From UBA3495 sp964629875 (GTDB lineage Bacteria > Chloroflexota > Dehalococcoidia > Lucifugimonadales > UBA3495): a stretch of DNA of 64,000 nucleotides. The stretch is from positions 1-64,000 of the forward strand of contig CAZVRK010000005.1 in the NCBI GenBank assembly GCA_964629875.1. Direction: 5' to 3'. Of the stretch, positions 51,488-60,452 are shown in pieces; the first letter of the stretch is position 1, and the number at the start of each line of letters is the position of its first letter. The notes under the pieces were generated by a model. It was not told the origin of the DNA. It saw nothing but the letters and a program-made list of their open reading frames with translations, and made no database searches. The translations under genes and the position numbers were made by a program.

Positions 51488-52621
51488 ATGGATCTAGGTT
51501 TGACTGAAATACAGCAAATGCTGAAGAATAGTGCCAGAGAATTCTTGAGCCAGGAGTGCCCGCTTACATTGGTCAGGGAATTAGAAGAGAATAATGAAGG
51601 TAATTCTGAAGCTTTGTGGAAACAAGTCGTAAGTCTTGGATGGACTGGTCTGGTGTTTCCTGAAGAATTTGGGGGTACAGGAGCTAACTTTTCAGATCTT
51701 GCAGTGCTTTTGGAAGAGATGGGTAGAAGTTTACTGCCGACACCGTTCTTTTCGACAGTTGTGTTGGGCGGACTGACAGTCCTTGACGCAGGATCTGACC
51801 TGCAGAAGCAAGAGATTATTCCGAAAATATGCGACGGGAGTCATATATTAACTCTTGCTATGCTTGAGATGGAAGGGTCTTATCAATCTTGGGGAGTCCA
51901 TATGACGGCTTCTCTTTCTGGATCTAACTACGTATTAAACGGAACTAAGCTATTTGTTCCGGATGCAGATGTGGCTCATTCTGTTCTCGTAGTCGCACGC
52001 ACAGCAGAATCCGATGATACAAATTACGGAATAACGATATTTGTTGTGCCTATGGATAGTGAGGGTATAACCGTCAGTTTGTTAAGCAGTATAGGCGGGG
52101 AACGACAGTGTGAAATAGATTTCAATGACGTCACAATTCCCAATAGTAATGTTATTGGAGGGATAGACTCAGGTTGGCCCGTAGTGGAGAAAATGCTGCA
52201 ACGTGCGGTTGCCGCTAATTGCATAGAGATGCTTGGTGGTGCCGAAGCTGTATTAGATATGACTGTTGAATATGCGAAACAAAGGACACAATTCGGTCGG
52301 CCAATAGGGAGTTTTCAAGCTATACAACATCACTGCGCTAACATGGCATCAGATGTGGAAGGCAGTCGGCATATGGCTTACCAAGCTGCTTGGCGTATAT
52401 CAGAGAACCTGCAATGCGCTAGAGAAGTATCTATGGCAAAGGTCTGGGTAACTGGTGCTTACAGCAGGATTTGTTCTACGGCTCATCAGTGTCATGGGGC
52501 TATAGGTTTTACAAAGGAGCATAATTTACAACTTTATACACGTCGGGCGAAAGTGCAGCAGCTCATGTATGGTGATGTTCACGACCATAAGGCAACTGTG
52601 TTAGAGCATATTGACGATTAG
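51488..52621 (+). CDS. Acyl-CoA dehydrogenase
   Basis: A 377-residue FAD enzyme introducing a 2,3 double bond into acyl-CoA. N-terminal helices carry F-P-E-E-F-G-G-T-G; the middle has Y-V-L-N-G-T-K and I-D-F-N-D-V-T-I-P; the C-terminal helices have Y-A-K-Q-R-T-Q-F-G-R-P-I-G-S-F-Q-A-I-Q-H and H-G-A-I-G-F-T-K-E-H. The usual Glu base position is not clear by eye. ATG 51488 follows CGGAGG. It is next to HIT and YqeK genes in the same direction and divergent from the B12 regulator. Confidence 0.9.
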   Translation: MDLGLTEIQQMLKNSAREFLSQECPLTLVRELEENNEGNSEALWKQVVSLGWTGLVFPEEFGGTGANFSDLAVLLEEMGRSLLPTPFFSTVVLGGLTVLDAGSDLQKQEIIPKICDGSHILTLAMLEMEGSYQSWGVHMTASLSGSNYVLNGTKLFVPDADVAHSVLVVARTAESDDTNYGITIFVVPMDSEGITVSLLSSIGGERQCEIDFNDVTIPNSNVIGGIDSGWPVVEKMLQRAVAANCIEMLGGAEAVLDMTVEYAKQRTQFGRPIGSFQAIQHHCANMASDVEGSRHMAYQAAWRISENLQCAREVSMAKVWVTGAYSRICSTAHQCHGAIGFTKEHNLQLYTRRAKVQQLMYGDVHDHKATVLEHIDD

Positions 52622-52656
52622 TATGACAAATCTTATATGTTTATACGGAGGTAGCT

Positions 52657-53004
52657 ATGGCTACAAATCAATCAGTATTTTCAGATATAGCGAGGGATCC
52701 TTTACATACGGCACCGATCTATCGAGATGAACAAGTTATCGTTCTTCGAGATATAAACCCGAAGGCCCCTGTCCACTTGTTGATTATCCCAATCATGCCT
52801 CTTACCTCTCTGGCGCAAATTGGTCCAAACCAAGAAGCTCTGATTGGCCACATGTTTGTGGTTGCTGAGGAAATGGCTAGGCGTGAAGGAGTTACGGGCA
52901 CTGGATTCAGGCTGGTTATTAATCAGGGTAGTGATTCTGGTCAAGAGATAAATCATATGCATATGCATTTATTGGGTGGTAGAACTCTGGGCGATATGGG
53001 TTAA
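52657..53004 (+). CDS. HIT-family nucleotide hydrolase/transferase
   Basis: A 115-residue histidine-triad protein. The triad is H-M-H-M-H-L-L-G-G-R at the C-terminus, with I-L/V-R-D-I-N-P-K-A-P-V-H-L-L-I-I-P (the substrate strand) near residue 25-40. HINT-type enzymes cut nucleoside phosphoramidates. CGGAGG before ATG. YqeK follows immediately. Confidence 0.94.
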   Translation: MATNQSVFSDIARDPLHTAPIYRDEQVIVLRDINPKAPVHLLIIPIMPLTSLAQIGPNQEALIGHMFVVAEEMARREGVTGTGFRLVINQGSDSGQEINHMHMHLLGGRTLGDMG

Positions 53005-53006
53005 TT

Positions 53007-53585
53007 TTGCACGGCATTATTAGCGTGATTAGGGACCGAGTATCCAGATTGCCGGTTGGTCTGCAGTCACACATAAACAGAGTTGAAGAAATAGCAGTGC
53101 AATTGAGTGATAGTAATGGCGTAGACCCTGAGCTAGGACGCCTAGGGGCCCTTTGCCACGATGTTGCACGAGCTATGCCGGATATTGAATTGCTTAGTAG
53201 AGCATCTGATATGAACTTGCAGATCTGCAATGTTGAAAGAAACATTCCCATGTTGTTGCATGGTCCTGTTGGATCGGAGATTGTTAGGACTGAAGATGGG
53301 GTAGATGATGAATCTATTCTCAATGCGGTATATTGGCATACTACTGGAAGCGATAGCTTAGATGAAATAGGTAAGATAGTTTTCTTAGCTGACAAGCTTG
53401 ATCCTGAGAAGAATAAAAAATACCCATATCAGAAGTATTTACATGATTTAGCAGATTCCAATTTGGACCTGGCTATGTTTGAGTTTCTTAGAAGAGAAGT
53501 CGATAATTTGATGCAAGGTAATAATGAGGTTCACCCGCGAATGTTGGAATCGAGGGATTACTATTCGCAACTAGTTCAAGGATAG
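53007..53585 (+). CDS. yqeK: YqeK-type HD hydrolase
   Basis: A 192-residue HD-domain protein close to YqeK, which hydrolyses Ap4A symmetrically. H-I-N-R-V gives the first His, G-A-L-C-H-D-V-A-R the HD pair, L-H-G-P-V-G the next His, and H-T-T-G-S-D then I-V-F-L-A-D-K-L-D-P-E complete the site. It starts two bases after the HIT stop: TTG 53007 is used, GTG 53025 is possible. HIT plus YqeK is a sensible dinucleotide-clearing pair. Confidence 0.88.
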   Translation: MHGIISVIRDRVSRLPVGLQSHINRVEEIAVQLSDSNGVDPELGRLGALCHDVARAMPDIELLSRASDMNLQICNVERNIPMLLHGPVGSEIVRTEDGVDDESILNAVYWHTTGSDSLDEIGKIVFLADKLDPEKNKKYPYQKYLHDLADSNLDLAMFEFLRREVDNLMQGNNEVHPRMLESRDYYSQLVQG

Positions 53586-53620
53586 ATAATGTTTTAGGTG
53601 GGTAATTTGTGCCTGCGACA

Positions 53621-53640
53621 TTATCAGTCGTTATCAGTCG
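53621..53640 (+). repeat. Tandem TTATCAGTCG x2
   Basis: Two exact adjacent 10-bp copies just upstream of the LLM start at 53655, followed by a partial third (TACGG breaks it). A small duplication or a binding site. Confidence 0.6.
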
Positions 53641-53654
53641 TACGGAGTTGTGAT

Positions 53655-54647
53655 ATGAAATTTGGATTAAATCTTGGCGGTGGAAATCTTCCGCATGAAT
53701 CTAGAGAAGAATCACTTAACGGGAGATTGGAAAAATCTCGTTTGGCTAAAAAATATGGCTATAGTTCAATATGGTCTGGAGCGGGATATCTGAACAATGA
53801 TTTCCATCCGATGCTATTACTGTCCAGGGTAGCTGCTGAAGCCCCTGGTTTGGAATTAGGCATGGTGGGACTTCTACCCTTGTATCATCCTGTCGAGGTA
53901 GCTGAACAGATAGCTACGCTAGATGTAATATGTGGCGGAAGATTTATTTTGGCACCGGCTCTTGGGTGGCGTGATTATCAATTTGATGGGTTTGGAATCC
54001 CAAAGAGCCAACGGCTATCCCGATTCAGGGAAGTTCTTAGGGTAATGAAGCTTTTATGGACCGAGGAACGAGTTACTTTTGAAGGAGATCACTTCAAAAT
54101 GCTTGATATACCGGGTGCTGGAAAGCCTCTACAGAAACCATATCCACCCATATACATAGCTGCGAATCAGGACCGTGGAGTTGTTAGAGCTGCGAGACAA
54201 GGAGATGGTTGGCTAGTTAGTTCGAGATCTACTATTACTACCATTTCTTCTCAAGTTCAATTATATAGCGAAGCTGTAGAAGAATATTCTAAAAAGCCCT
54301 ATATTTCTGCATGGAGAGAAATGTTTATCGCTGAGACTAAGGAAAAAGCCATAGATATTGCTAGGCCGCATGTTGAATGGCTGTACAAAGATAGAGCGGC
54401 TTCTGGGCATAGCAACGAATTACCTTCAGCTGATCGCATAGATGTTGAGTTTGATCAAGTTTTAAGAGATCGGTTTATTATTGGAAGTCCCGATGATTGC
54501 ATTAGAGAAATCTATCGATATCAGGATCTTGGAATACAAGAATTAATATTACGGTGCCAGTGGCCTGGCATGTCTAATGAGGAATCACTGCATGCAGTAA
54601 GTATGTTTGGTCGAGAAGTCCTTCCAGAATTTTCCAGGAAGGATTGA
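53655..54647 (+). CDS. LLM-class flavin monooxygenase/reductase
   Basis: A 330-residue luciferase-like TIM barrel: M-K-F-G-L-N-L, Y-G-Y-S-S-I-W-S-G, L-G-M-V-G-L-L-P and I-A-T-L-D-V-I-C-G-G-R-F-I-L-A-P-A-L-G-W, then L-W-T-E-E-R-V-T-F-E-G. ATG 53655 with GGAG nine bases upstream is used; the earlier GTG-type frame from 53598 adds an unlikely N-terminus. Uses FMNH2 or F420; substrate unknown. One of five LLM genes in this window. Confidence 0.88.
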   Translation: MKFGLNLGGGNLPHESREESLNGRLEKSRLAKKYGYSSIWSGAGYLNNDFHPMLLLSRVAAEAPGLELGMVGLLPLYHPVEVAEQIATLDVICGGRFILAPALGWRDYQFDGFGIPKSQRLSRFREVLRVMKLLWTEERVTFEGDHFKMLDIPGAGKPLQKPYPPIYIAANQDRGVVRAARQGDGWLVSSRSTITTISSQVQLYSEAVEEYSKKPYISAWREMFIAETKEKAIDIARPHVEWLYKDRAASGHSNELPSADRIDVEFDQVLRDRFIIGSPDDCIREIYRYQDLGIQELILRCQWPGMSNEESLHAVSMFGREVLPEFSRKD

Positions 54648-54669
54648 GATATGTTTGTAATGATGTATA

Positions 54670-54722
54670 AGATGGACATTGGTCTGAGTTTTTGAATCTG
54701 TGTATTAAACCAATGTCCATCT
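54670..54722. terminator. Bidirectional hairpin between convergent genes
   Basis: AGATGGACATTGGT (54670-54683) is complementary to 54709-54722 with a 25-base loop. Sits between the LLM gene and the enoyl-CoA hydratase gene, which converge. Confidence 0.7.
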
Positions 54723-54730
54723 GACTAGTT

Positions 54731-55510
54731 TTATCGGGCGTGATATTCAGGTGGTCTTTTTTCTACGAATGATTTACTAGCTTCTTGGAAATCCTCTGAT
54801 AGATGTAGTTTAAGTGGTTGGTTATACATTTGCGCATCTGCGACAGAATGTAGCCATGATCTTCTAGTTATTCTAACGCCGGCTCTAGACGCTAATGGGG
54901 GAGTTTTTAGGACTTTTTCAGCTAATTCTTCGGCTGCTTCTAAGTGTTTGCCTGTGGGAACTAGGCGGTTAATGAGTCCCAATCTATACAGTTCACCAGC
55001 ACTGATAGGTTCACCAGTTATAAGCATTTCCGTAGCGATTTTTGAGGGCATAAATGCTGAGACCTTTGCCCAGACGCCTCCGCCAGGTACTCCCCTCTTG
55101 GTCTCTGTAATTCCAAATAAAGTCTCTTCAGAAGCTACTATTAAGTCACATTCGGCTGCCATAGACATACCAGCTCCTAATGCATATCCGTGAACAGCTG
55201 CAATTACAGGTTTCCAGTTTATAGAACGGCCAAGACGATGGTCTGGGCTATTTCCTCGAGCTCGTCGTGCTCGAGACTGAGGCGTCATATTGACGAATCG
55301 TTGTTTTATATCAGCGCCTGCGCAGAAGCATCGGCCAGTCCCGTAAAGGATACAGACCCAAGCGTCTTCGTCTATATCAAATTCTAACAGTGCTTCTTCC
55401 ATATCATCTTCAAACTGGTCTGTCACTGAATTCAATGCGTCAGGTCGGTTTATCATTATGTATCCGATTCTTCCTTTTCTATCATACGTAAGTGTTTCGT
55501 ATTCCGTCAC
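54731..55510 (-). CDS. Enoyl-CoA hydratase/isomerase family protein
   Basis: A 259-residue crotonase: I-M-I-N-R-P-D-A-L-N-S-V, C-F-C-A-G-A-D-I-K-Q (oxyanion-hole loop), A-A-V-H-G-Y-A-L-G-A-G (second oxyanion strand), and E-T-L-F-G-I-T-E-T-K-R-G-V-P-G-G-G. It hydrates or isomerises enoyl-CoA. The start is GTG 55510 with GGAGATAATC before it. It faces the Cys4-HTH regulator across a region full of GTTCTA sites, so it may be controlled by that protein. Confidence 0.92.
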   Translation of the reverse strand: MTEYETLTYDRKGRIGYIMINRPDALNSVTDQFEDDMEEALLEFDIDEDAWVCILYGTGRCFCAGADIKQRFVNMTPQSRARRARGNSPDHRLGRSINWKPVIAAVHGYALGAGMSMAAECDLIVASEETLFGITETKRGVPGGGVWAKVSAFMPSKIATEMLITGEPISAGELYRLGLINRLVPTGKHLEAAEELAEKVLKTPPLASRAGVRITRRSWLHSVADAQMYNQPLKLHLSEDFQEASKSFVEKRPPEYHAR

Positions 55511-55641
55511 GATTATCTCCTTATTTGCAATTGATTAGAACACTAGTGCTAATTTGTTCTCAAAAGCTATTGACAGTAATAGAACACACGTTCTAAAATA
55601 AGATCATACGTTCTATAGAGCAAATAGTCGAGGTGTTCTAA
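55511..55641. promoter_or_regulatory. Control region with six GTTCTA half-sites
   Basis: Copies of RYGTTCTA on either strand: TAGAACAC 55536-55543, GTTCTCAA near 55556 (weak), TAGAACAC 55580-55587, ACGTTCTA 55588-55595, ACGTTCTA 55608-55615 and GTGTTCTA 55633-55640, the last touching the start codon of the regulator. Two half-sites form the palindrome at 55580-55595. Inference: operators for autoregulation and for the divergent enoyl-CoA hydratase gene. Confidence 0.62.
55570..55599 (+). promoter_or_regulatory. Promoter with operator in its spacer
   Basis: TTGACA 55570-55575, 18-base spacer, TAAAAT 55594-55599. The palindrome TAGAACACACGTTCTA (55580-55595) fills the spacer and reaches the -10, so a bound dimer would block polymerase. 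Confidence 0.65.
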
Positions 55642-55971
55642 ATGGTCAGTATGATTATAGCTAAGCCTGAACTGGATTCAATACCAGAGTTTTATCATTA
55701 TGAAGATACGGGTTGTGAAGTTTCGTCATCATGTTTAAAATGCCCGCTTCCTCAATGTAAATATGACGATCCTACTTGGTATCAGAAGAATCGTAGAATA
55801 GCTAAGGACTTAAAAATATTATCTGCAATGAAAAATGAAAATCTTACTGTTGAGCAAGCAGCAGATAGATTTTCAGTGACTGTGAGGACTATATTTCGTA
55901 TTATGCGCAGATGTCGTGAAGATTCTGAAGTAAATATTTCGCAGGATGAAATACAGCTATTTGCTGCTTAG
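55642..55971 (+). CDS. Cys4-motif helix-turn-helix regulator
   Basis: A 109-residue protein. Cys25, Cys31, Cys34 and Cys39 (C-x5-C-x2-C-x4-C, with the core C-L-K-C-P-L-P-Q-C-K-Y-D-D-P) should bind Zn or an Fe-S cluster. Residues 69-91 are a helix-turn-helix of resolvase/sigma-like type: T-V-E-Q-A-A-D-R-F-S-V-T-V-R-T-I-F-R-I. The upstream region holds several GTTCTA sites, so autoregulation is likely. Its stop overlaps the convergent acyl-CoA dehydrogenase stop. The family has no functional name known to me. Confidence 0.75.
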   Translation: MVSMIIAKPELDSIPEFYHYEDTGCEVSSSCLKCPLPQCKYDDPTWYQKNRRIAKDLKILSAMKNENLTVEQAADRFSVTVRTIFRIMRRCREDSEVNISQDEIQLFAA

Positions 55972-57143
55972 CCTCTAGGCAGATCAAGTCCACGTCCAGC
56001 AATGATATTACGTTGGACTTCGGATGTTCCACCAGCAAGCTTGTGAGAAAAGCTTATCATCCAATGTTCTTGTATTCTTCCACGCAGTGGTGCCCATTTA
56101 TCATTTCGTCCAATTGATCCATATGGGCCAAGTATTTTTAAAGCGGATTCGGTTACTCTTTGTAGGGTTTCACTGCCAAAAACTTTACTTATCGAAGCTT
56201 CTTTGTTTGGTACTAAGTCTTCTCCCTGTAGGTAAGCCACGTTATAGGCCATCAATCTAGCAGCTTCGCATTCCACATACCGATCAGCTAGTAAGTCCTG
56301 AACCCAAGGTATGTCTAACATTATCTGGCCGTTCATCTTCGTTTCCCTGGTATAATCGCGTATTTCATCTAGCAATCTACGTGCCATAGCAGAGTAATCT
56401 ATTCCGGATCGCTCAAAATCTAATAAAGTAACTGCGACGTACCACCCTTTATTTTCCTCACCAACTATATTACTTCTTGGAACTCTGACGTTGTCGAATA
56501 TAACCTGATTGAATTCATGTCCTCCGGCCATATTTACTATTGGACGAACTTCTATACCAGGAGTCTTCATGTCAACTAATAAGAAACTTATGCCTCTGTG
56601 TTTAGGTGCGTCTGGATCTGTTCTTGCCAGGCAAAATATCCAGTCTGCCCTATGTCCTAATGTGGTCCATATTTTAGTTCCGTTTAAGACATACTCATCG
56701 TCGTCAAGTATGGCTTTTGTAGCTAATGATGCTAAATCCGAACCGGATTCAGGTTCGCTGTATCCTTGGCACCATTGAATTTCACCTCGAGATATAGGTG
56801 GTAAATGAACCTTCTTCTGTTCCTCTGTGCCGTGGATCATCAATGTTGGACCTAACATGCGCACACCGAATATATCTCTACCTGGGGCACGCATGTACGC
56901 TAGTTCTTCATTGTAAATGGCTGATTTGATTGGAGATGCTGACTGTCCGCCGTATTCTTCTGGCCAGTGCATGGTTAACCAGCCCTTCTCAGCTAGTTTC
57001 CCTCTCAAGGACATAGTGAAATCCCAGTCCCATTCTTCTGGCCATCGTCCCCCACCCTCCCAATTCTCAGGGAGTTGAGATTCTACAAAGTTACGAAGTT
57101 CTCGACGAAATAGCTCGTCTTCCGGACTAAACTGAAAGTCCAA
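55968..57143 (-). CDS. Acyl-CoA dehydrogenase
   Basis: A 391-residue acyl-CoA dehydrogenase: D-F-Q-F-S-P-E-D-E-L-F at the N-terminus, M-H-W-P-E-E-Y-G-G, then C-Q-G-Y-S-E-P-E-S-G-S-D-L-A-S-L (FAD/substrate loop), Y-V-L-N-G-T-K-I-W-T-T and the C-terminal G-G-T-S-E-V-Q-R-N-I-I-A-G-R-G-L. TTG 57143 with AGAGGT upstream starts it. Resembles the branch of dehydrogenases seen in sterol/aromatic-acid catabolism. Convergent with the Cys4-HTH gene. Confidence 0.92.
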   Translation of the reverse strand: MDFQFSPEDELFRRELRNFVESQLPENWEGGGRWPEEWDWDFTMSLRGKLAEKGWLTMHWPEEYGGQSASPIKSAIYNEELAYMRAPGRDIFGVRMLGPTLMIHGTEEQKKVHLPPISRGEIQWCQGYSEPESGSDLASLATKAILDDDEYVLNGTKIWTTLGHRADWIFCLARTDPDAPKHRGISFLLVDMKTPGIEVRPIVNMAGGHEFNQVIFDNVRVPRSNIVGEENKGWYVAVTLLDFERSGIDYSAMARRLLDEIRDYTRETKMNGQIMLDIPWVQDLLADRYVECEAARLMAYNVAYLQGEDLVPNKEASISKVFGSETLQRVTESALKILGPYGSIGRNDKWAPLRGRIQEHWMISFSHKLAGGTSEVQRNIIAGRGLDLPRG

Positions 57144-57214
57144 AGGTGTTTACCTCTTTTTATGATTGAAAATAATGACTAGTATTTTCTAGTTTATTTA
57201 TGTGTGGGCCCGTT

Positions 57215-57451
57215 TTAATTACCTGTAGCTATACATGTTACGGCTCTAAGAACACCGTCTACATTATGGATTTTCTCTGTTACAAGACTGCCTATCTCTG
57301 TCATGTCTTTGGCATGGAAAATTGCTATGATGTCGTAAGGTCCGGTCACAACATCAACGATGTCGATTCCATTAAATCCTCTGAGGGTGTCTACTACTGT
57401 TAGTGTTTGACCTACAGATGTTTCAACCAGAATATATGCTTTTATGGGCAT
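57215..57451 (-). CDS. Lrp/AsnC ligand-binding (RAM) domain protein
   Basis: A 78-residue stand-alone Lrp/AsnC effector domain: A-Y-I-L-V-E-T-S-V-G, V-D-V-V-T-G-P-Y-D-I-I-A-I and the K-I-H-N-V-D-G-V-L-R-A-V-T end. It has no DNA-binding HTH, so it may be an amino-acid-binding accessory or a modulator. Located between acyl-CoA dehydrogenase and rsmG. Confidence 0.88.
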   Translation of the reverse strand: MPIKAYILVETSVGQTLTVVDTLRGFNGIDIVDVVTGPYDIIAIFHAKDMTEIGSLVTEKIHNVDGVLRAVTCIATGN

Positions 57452-57628
57452 TTTTACTCCTTAGCGTCTGTTGCTAATAGTCTGAGATGTCTATTGTTTG
57501 ATATTGTTTTATGGGTGGCCACCAAGCTGAGTTAATTTTACTTTTGCCCAATATCACTGTCAATTTTGAGCTAACACTGCGATGTTTTGGTTATAATGAG
57601 ATGCAAATAGATTATTGATGTATATCTT

Positions 57629-58351
57629 ATGACACCACTTACTTTACTGAATAAAGGGATGCAAGAATTAGGCGTTTCCCTGACGAATTCTCAGGAAGAA
57701 GCATTTCAGATTTATTACAATGAACTGTGTTCTTGGAATGAGCGTATAAATCTAACTTCCATAATAGATTATTTTGAAGTTCAGGTGAAACACTTTTTAG
57801 ATTCACTAACCGTGTTACTAGCTATTGATGCCAGGGAAATAGAATACGCCAAGGTAATAGATGTGGGAACGGGTGCAGGATTCCCTGCAATACCTCTAAA
57901 GATTATGTTTTCTGATCTAGATGTTTCTTTAATTGATTCAATCGGAAAAAAAACTAAATTCTTGAATCATTTGCTCTCTCAGTTGAATCTTTCTGATGTT
58001 AAAGTATTTACAGATCGTGCAGAAAAGCTGGCACATGATAATAATATGAGAGAACGATTCGATTTTGTTCTGGCACGTGCTGTGGCCAGAATGCCCGTTC
58101 TTTTGGAATACACCCTGCCATTCTGTATGGTAGGAGGGAAAGTAGTCGCGTGGAAACATGGAGGTATAGACGAAGAACTCTCAGAATCCGCCAACGCCTG
58201 TCGCTTACTGGGTGGTTCTGAGTGTACTGTTTGTGATGTTAATCTTACTGGGCTTCAAGACAATAGGATTTTGGTGATAGTAGAAAAAACCAGTTCAAGC
58301 CCTATTGGCTACCCTAGGAAGGCCGGTTTGGCAAAGAAGTCCCCTATCTAG
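57629..58351 (+). CDS. rsmG: 16S rRNA (guanine-N7) methyltransferase RsmG
   Basis: A 240-residue GidB/RsmG enzyme that methylates 16S rRNA G527. W-N-E-R-I-N-L-T-S-I then K-H-F-L-D-S-L at the N-terminus, and the SAM site V-I-D-V-G-T-G-A-G-F-P-A-I-P-L-K-I. D-R-A-E-K and F-D-F-V-L-A-R-A-V-A follow. Start at ATG 57629; no clear SD. No gidA/mnmG partner nearby. Confidence 0.95.
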   Translation: MTPLTLLNKGMQELGVSLTNSQEEAFQIYYNELCSWNERINLTSIIDYFEVQVKHFLDSLTVLLAIDAREIEYAKVIDVGTGAGFPAIPLKIMFSDLDVSLIDSIGKKTKFLNHLLSQLNLSDVKVFTDRAEKLAHDNNMRERFDFVLARAVARMPVLLEYTLPFCMVGGKVVAWKHGGIDEELSESANACRLLGGSECTVCDVNLTGLQDNRILVIVEKTSSSPIGYPRKAGLAKKSPI

Positions 58352-58462
58352 CAAATTAAATTAGATACATTACGCATATATTGATCGCTTAGTATTACGA
58401 CAGTATTATTGCTTAAGCTATTCCACATGGATTCATGATAGATATTTGTAGGAGCCTGATTT

Positions 58463-59404
58463 ATGTCTGTAATGGTAACTGGTGGCACAGGATTTATTGG
58501 GAATCGAATTATTAGGAAGCTTCTGGAAAAAGGTGAAGAAGTTGTTTGTTTTGACCTTGCGCCGCCAAGAGAAAACCTTCAACCGTTTTTAGACCGAATA
58601 AAGATATATCGTGGTGACGTGACTCAGATACCTCACCTTTTAGAAGCTATAAACTTTTACGATGTAGAACGGATCATACATATGGCTGCTCTCCTCCCGC
58701 CAGATACCGAAGATCGCCCGCATTTTGGCATGCAAGTCAATATACAGGGAACTAATAATGTCTTCGAAGTCGGGCGTTGGACTAAGGTGAATAGGATTGT
58801 CTACGCAAGTTCCATTGCTGTTTACGGCGTTCAAGAAACGTTTGGTGACAGATTGATTAATGAAGATGATTTATCAGCGCCAATAAATATGTATGGAATG
58901 ACTAAGGCAGCAAATGACTTTGCTGCGGCTAAATATAGAAGTAATTTTGACATGGATATACGCGGCGTAAGAATATGTACAGTTTTTGGGCACGGTAGAG
59001 TAACTGGTATGACAGGAATGATAGGTGGATTACTAATGTCGTTACCGGCTATTGGAAAGCCTGTTGAAATGGACTTTGATCCGGAAGAACCTTCCCCAAT
59101 GATACATGCAGAGGACGCGGCTGAGATATTTGTTCAAGTCGCGTTAGCTGATAATTTAAATCATCCTGTATACATAAGTGGTGGGCATTTAGCTACTATA
59201 CGGGATATGGCAGACTTGGTGAAAAGCATTATACCGGAAGCTCAGATAACTATGGGAAATCGTCCTGTGCCACATGTATATAAAGTTGATCACAGCCGTA
59301 TGTTAGCGGACATCGGATATGAAATGCCACCTTTACGGACAAGAGTACTAGAGCATATCAATGATGCCCGTATTGAGGCTGGTATGAAACCTATTCAAGA
59401 TTGA
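58463..59404 (+). CDS. NAD-dependent epimerase/dehydratase
   Basis: A 313-residue extended SDR: V-T-G-G-T-G-F-I-G-N-R (NAD), H-M-A-A-L-L-P, Y-A-S-S-I-A-V-Y-G and Y-G-M-T-K-A-A-N-D (YxxxK). Usual nucleotide-sugar or UDP-glucose epimerase family, but substrate unknown; in this genome type relatives may act on catabolic ketones or sugars. ATG 58463 has TAGGAG upstream. Followed by an LLM gene in the same direction. Confidence 0.91.
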   Translation: MSVMVTGGTGFIGNRIIRKLLEKGEEVVCFDLAPPRENLQPFLDRIKIYRGDVTQIPHLLEAINFYDVERIIHMAALLPPDTEDRPHFGMQVNIQGTNNVFEVGRWTKVNRIVYASSIAVYGVQETFGDRLINEDDLSAPINMYGMTKAANDFAAAKYRSNFDMDIRGVRICTVFGHGRVTGMTGMIGGLLMSLPAIGKPVEMDFDPEEPSPMIHAEDAAEIFVQVALADNLNHPVYISGGHLATIRDMADLVKSIIPEAQITMGNRPVPHVYKVDHSRMLADIGYEMPPLRTRVLEHINDARIEAGMKPIQD

Positions 59405-59465
59405 TTCTGATACTTTTAGTAGTATAGTCAGATACATGCCCTAAAAGATTCTTAGGGAGGTTCAG

Positions 59466-60392
59466 ATGAGTGTAGCTATAGGATATGTTCCTGGAGCTTT
59501 TGGACAAGGTGGCGATAACCCAGATGTCTTAAGGGAATTAGTCGACCTTGGTGATAGATATGAATACGATTCAATCTGGTTAAGTGATCGCATTGCCAGC
59601 GATCGTTTTAATCTCGAACCCATCGTAGCTTTGTCGATGATAGCTGCTTATTCTGAACGTATGAAGTTTGGTACGAGCGTGCTAGCTCTGCCTTTGCGTA
59701 ATCCAGTGATATTGGCTAAACAAATAGCTACCCTGGATTATTTGTCGAAAGGGAGATTCTTCCCTGCAGTTGGCCTTGGTCAAGAAGACCCCATGGAATA
59801 TGAGGCCTGCGGCGTTCCAAAAGGTGATCGCGGACGACGTACTGATGAAGCTATCCGATTGATGCGTATGTTGTGGGAGGAAGATAGTGTTACGTATGAA
59901 GGTGAATTTTTTACCTGCCACGAGGTTAGCATTACTCCTAAGACTTACCTAAAACCCTCTCCACCTGTGTGGATAGGGGGTAGAAGCATGGCCGCCGCTC
60001 GTCGTGTTGGCCGAGTTGGAGATGGCTGGCTAGTATCTAGTGCTACTCCAGAAGAGGTCAGTCTTGGCCGCACTGTTGTTTTCGATACTGCGGATAAAGC
60101 TAATAGAGAAATTGAAGAAGATCATATCGGAGTGTTACTGGGTTTTTATATTTCTGATAATTATGAGAATGCAGTTAACACATCTCACCAATTCGTCACA
60201 CGTCATCGTCCTGATGTACCTTTCACGGAATTCACAGCTTTGGGTAGTGTGGAACAAATTGCTGAGATGATTCAAAAATATATCGATGCTGGTGGATTTA
60301 AGTTTGCGGTGCGTCCGCTTTGTTCTGGTACAGAGTCTATGGAACAGTTGGAGAGGATGGGAGAAGAGATTCTGCCATTATTTCATAAATGA
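59466..60392 (+). CDS. LLM-class flavin/F420 oxidoreductase
   Basis: A 308-residue luciferase-like protein: I-G-Y-V-P-G-A-F, Y-D-S-I-W-L-S-D-R, G-T-S-V-L-A-L-P-L-R-N-P-V-I-L-A-K-Q-I-A-T-L-D-Y-L-S-K-G-R-F, and R-R-V-G-R-V-G-D-G-W. The G-D-G-W end matches the F420/FMN group. GGGAGG precedes ATG. Substrate unknown; it may be an operon partner of the epimerase, 61 bases upstream. Confidence 0.9.
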   Translation: MSVAIGYVPGAFGQGGDNPDVLRELVDLGDRYEYDSIWLSDRIASDRFNLEPIVALSMIAAYSERMKFGTSVLALPLRNPVILAKQIATLDYLSKGRFFPAVGLGQEDPMEYEACGVPKGDRGRRTDEAIRLMRMLWEEDSVTYEGEFFTCHEVSITPKTYLKPSPPVWIGGRSMAAARRVGRVGDGWLVSSATPEEVSLGRTVVFDTADKANREIEEDHIGVLLGFYISDNYENAVNTSHQFVTRHRPDVPFTEFTALGSVEQIAEMIQKYIDAGGFKFAVRPLCSGTESMEQLERMGEEILPLFHK

Positions 60393-60452
60393 ACCTCCGT
60401 GCAATCTAGTACTAAGTCTCAGTCATTACAATCAGCAATAATGAGTTTTTAA

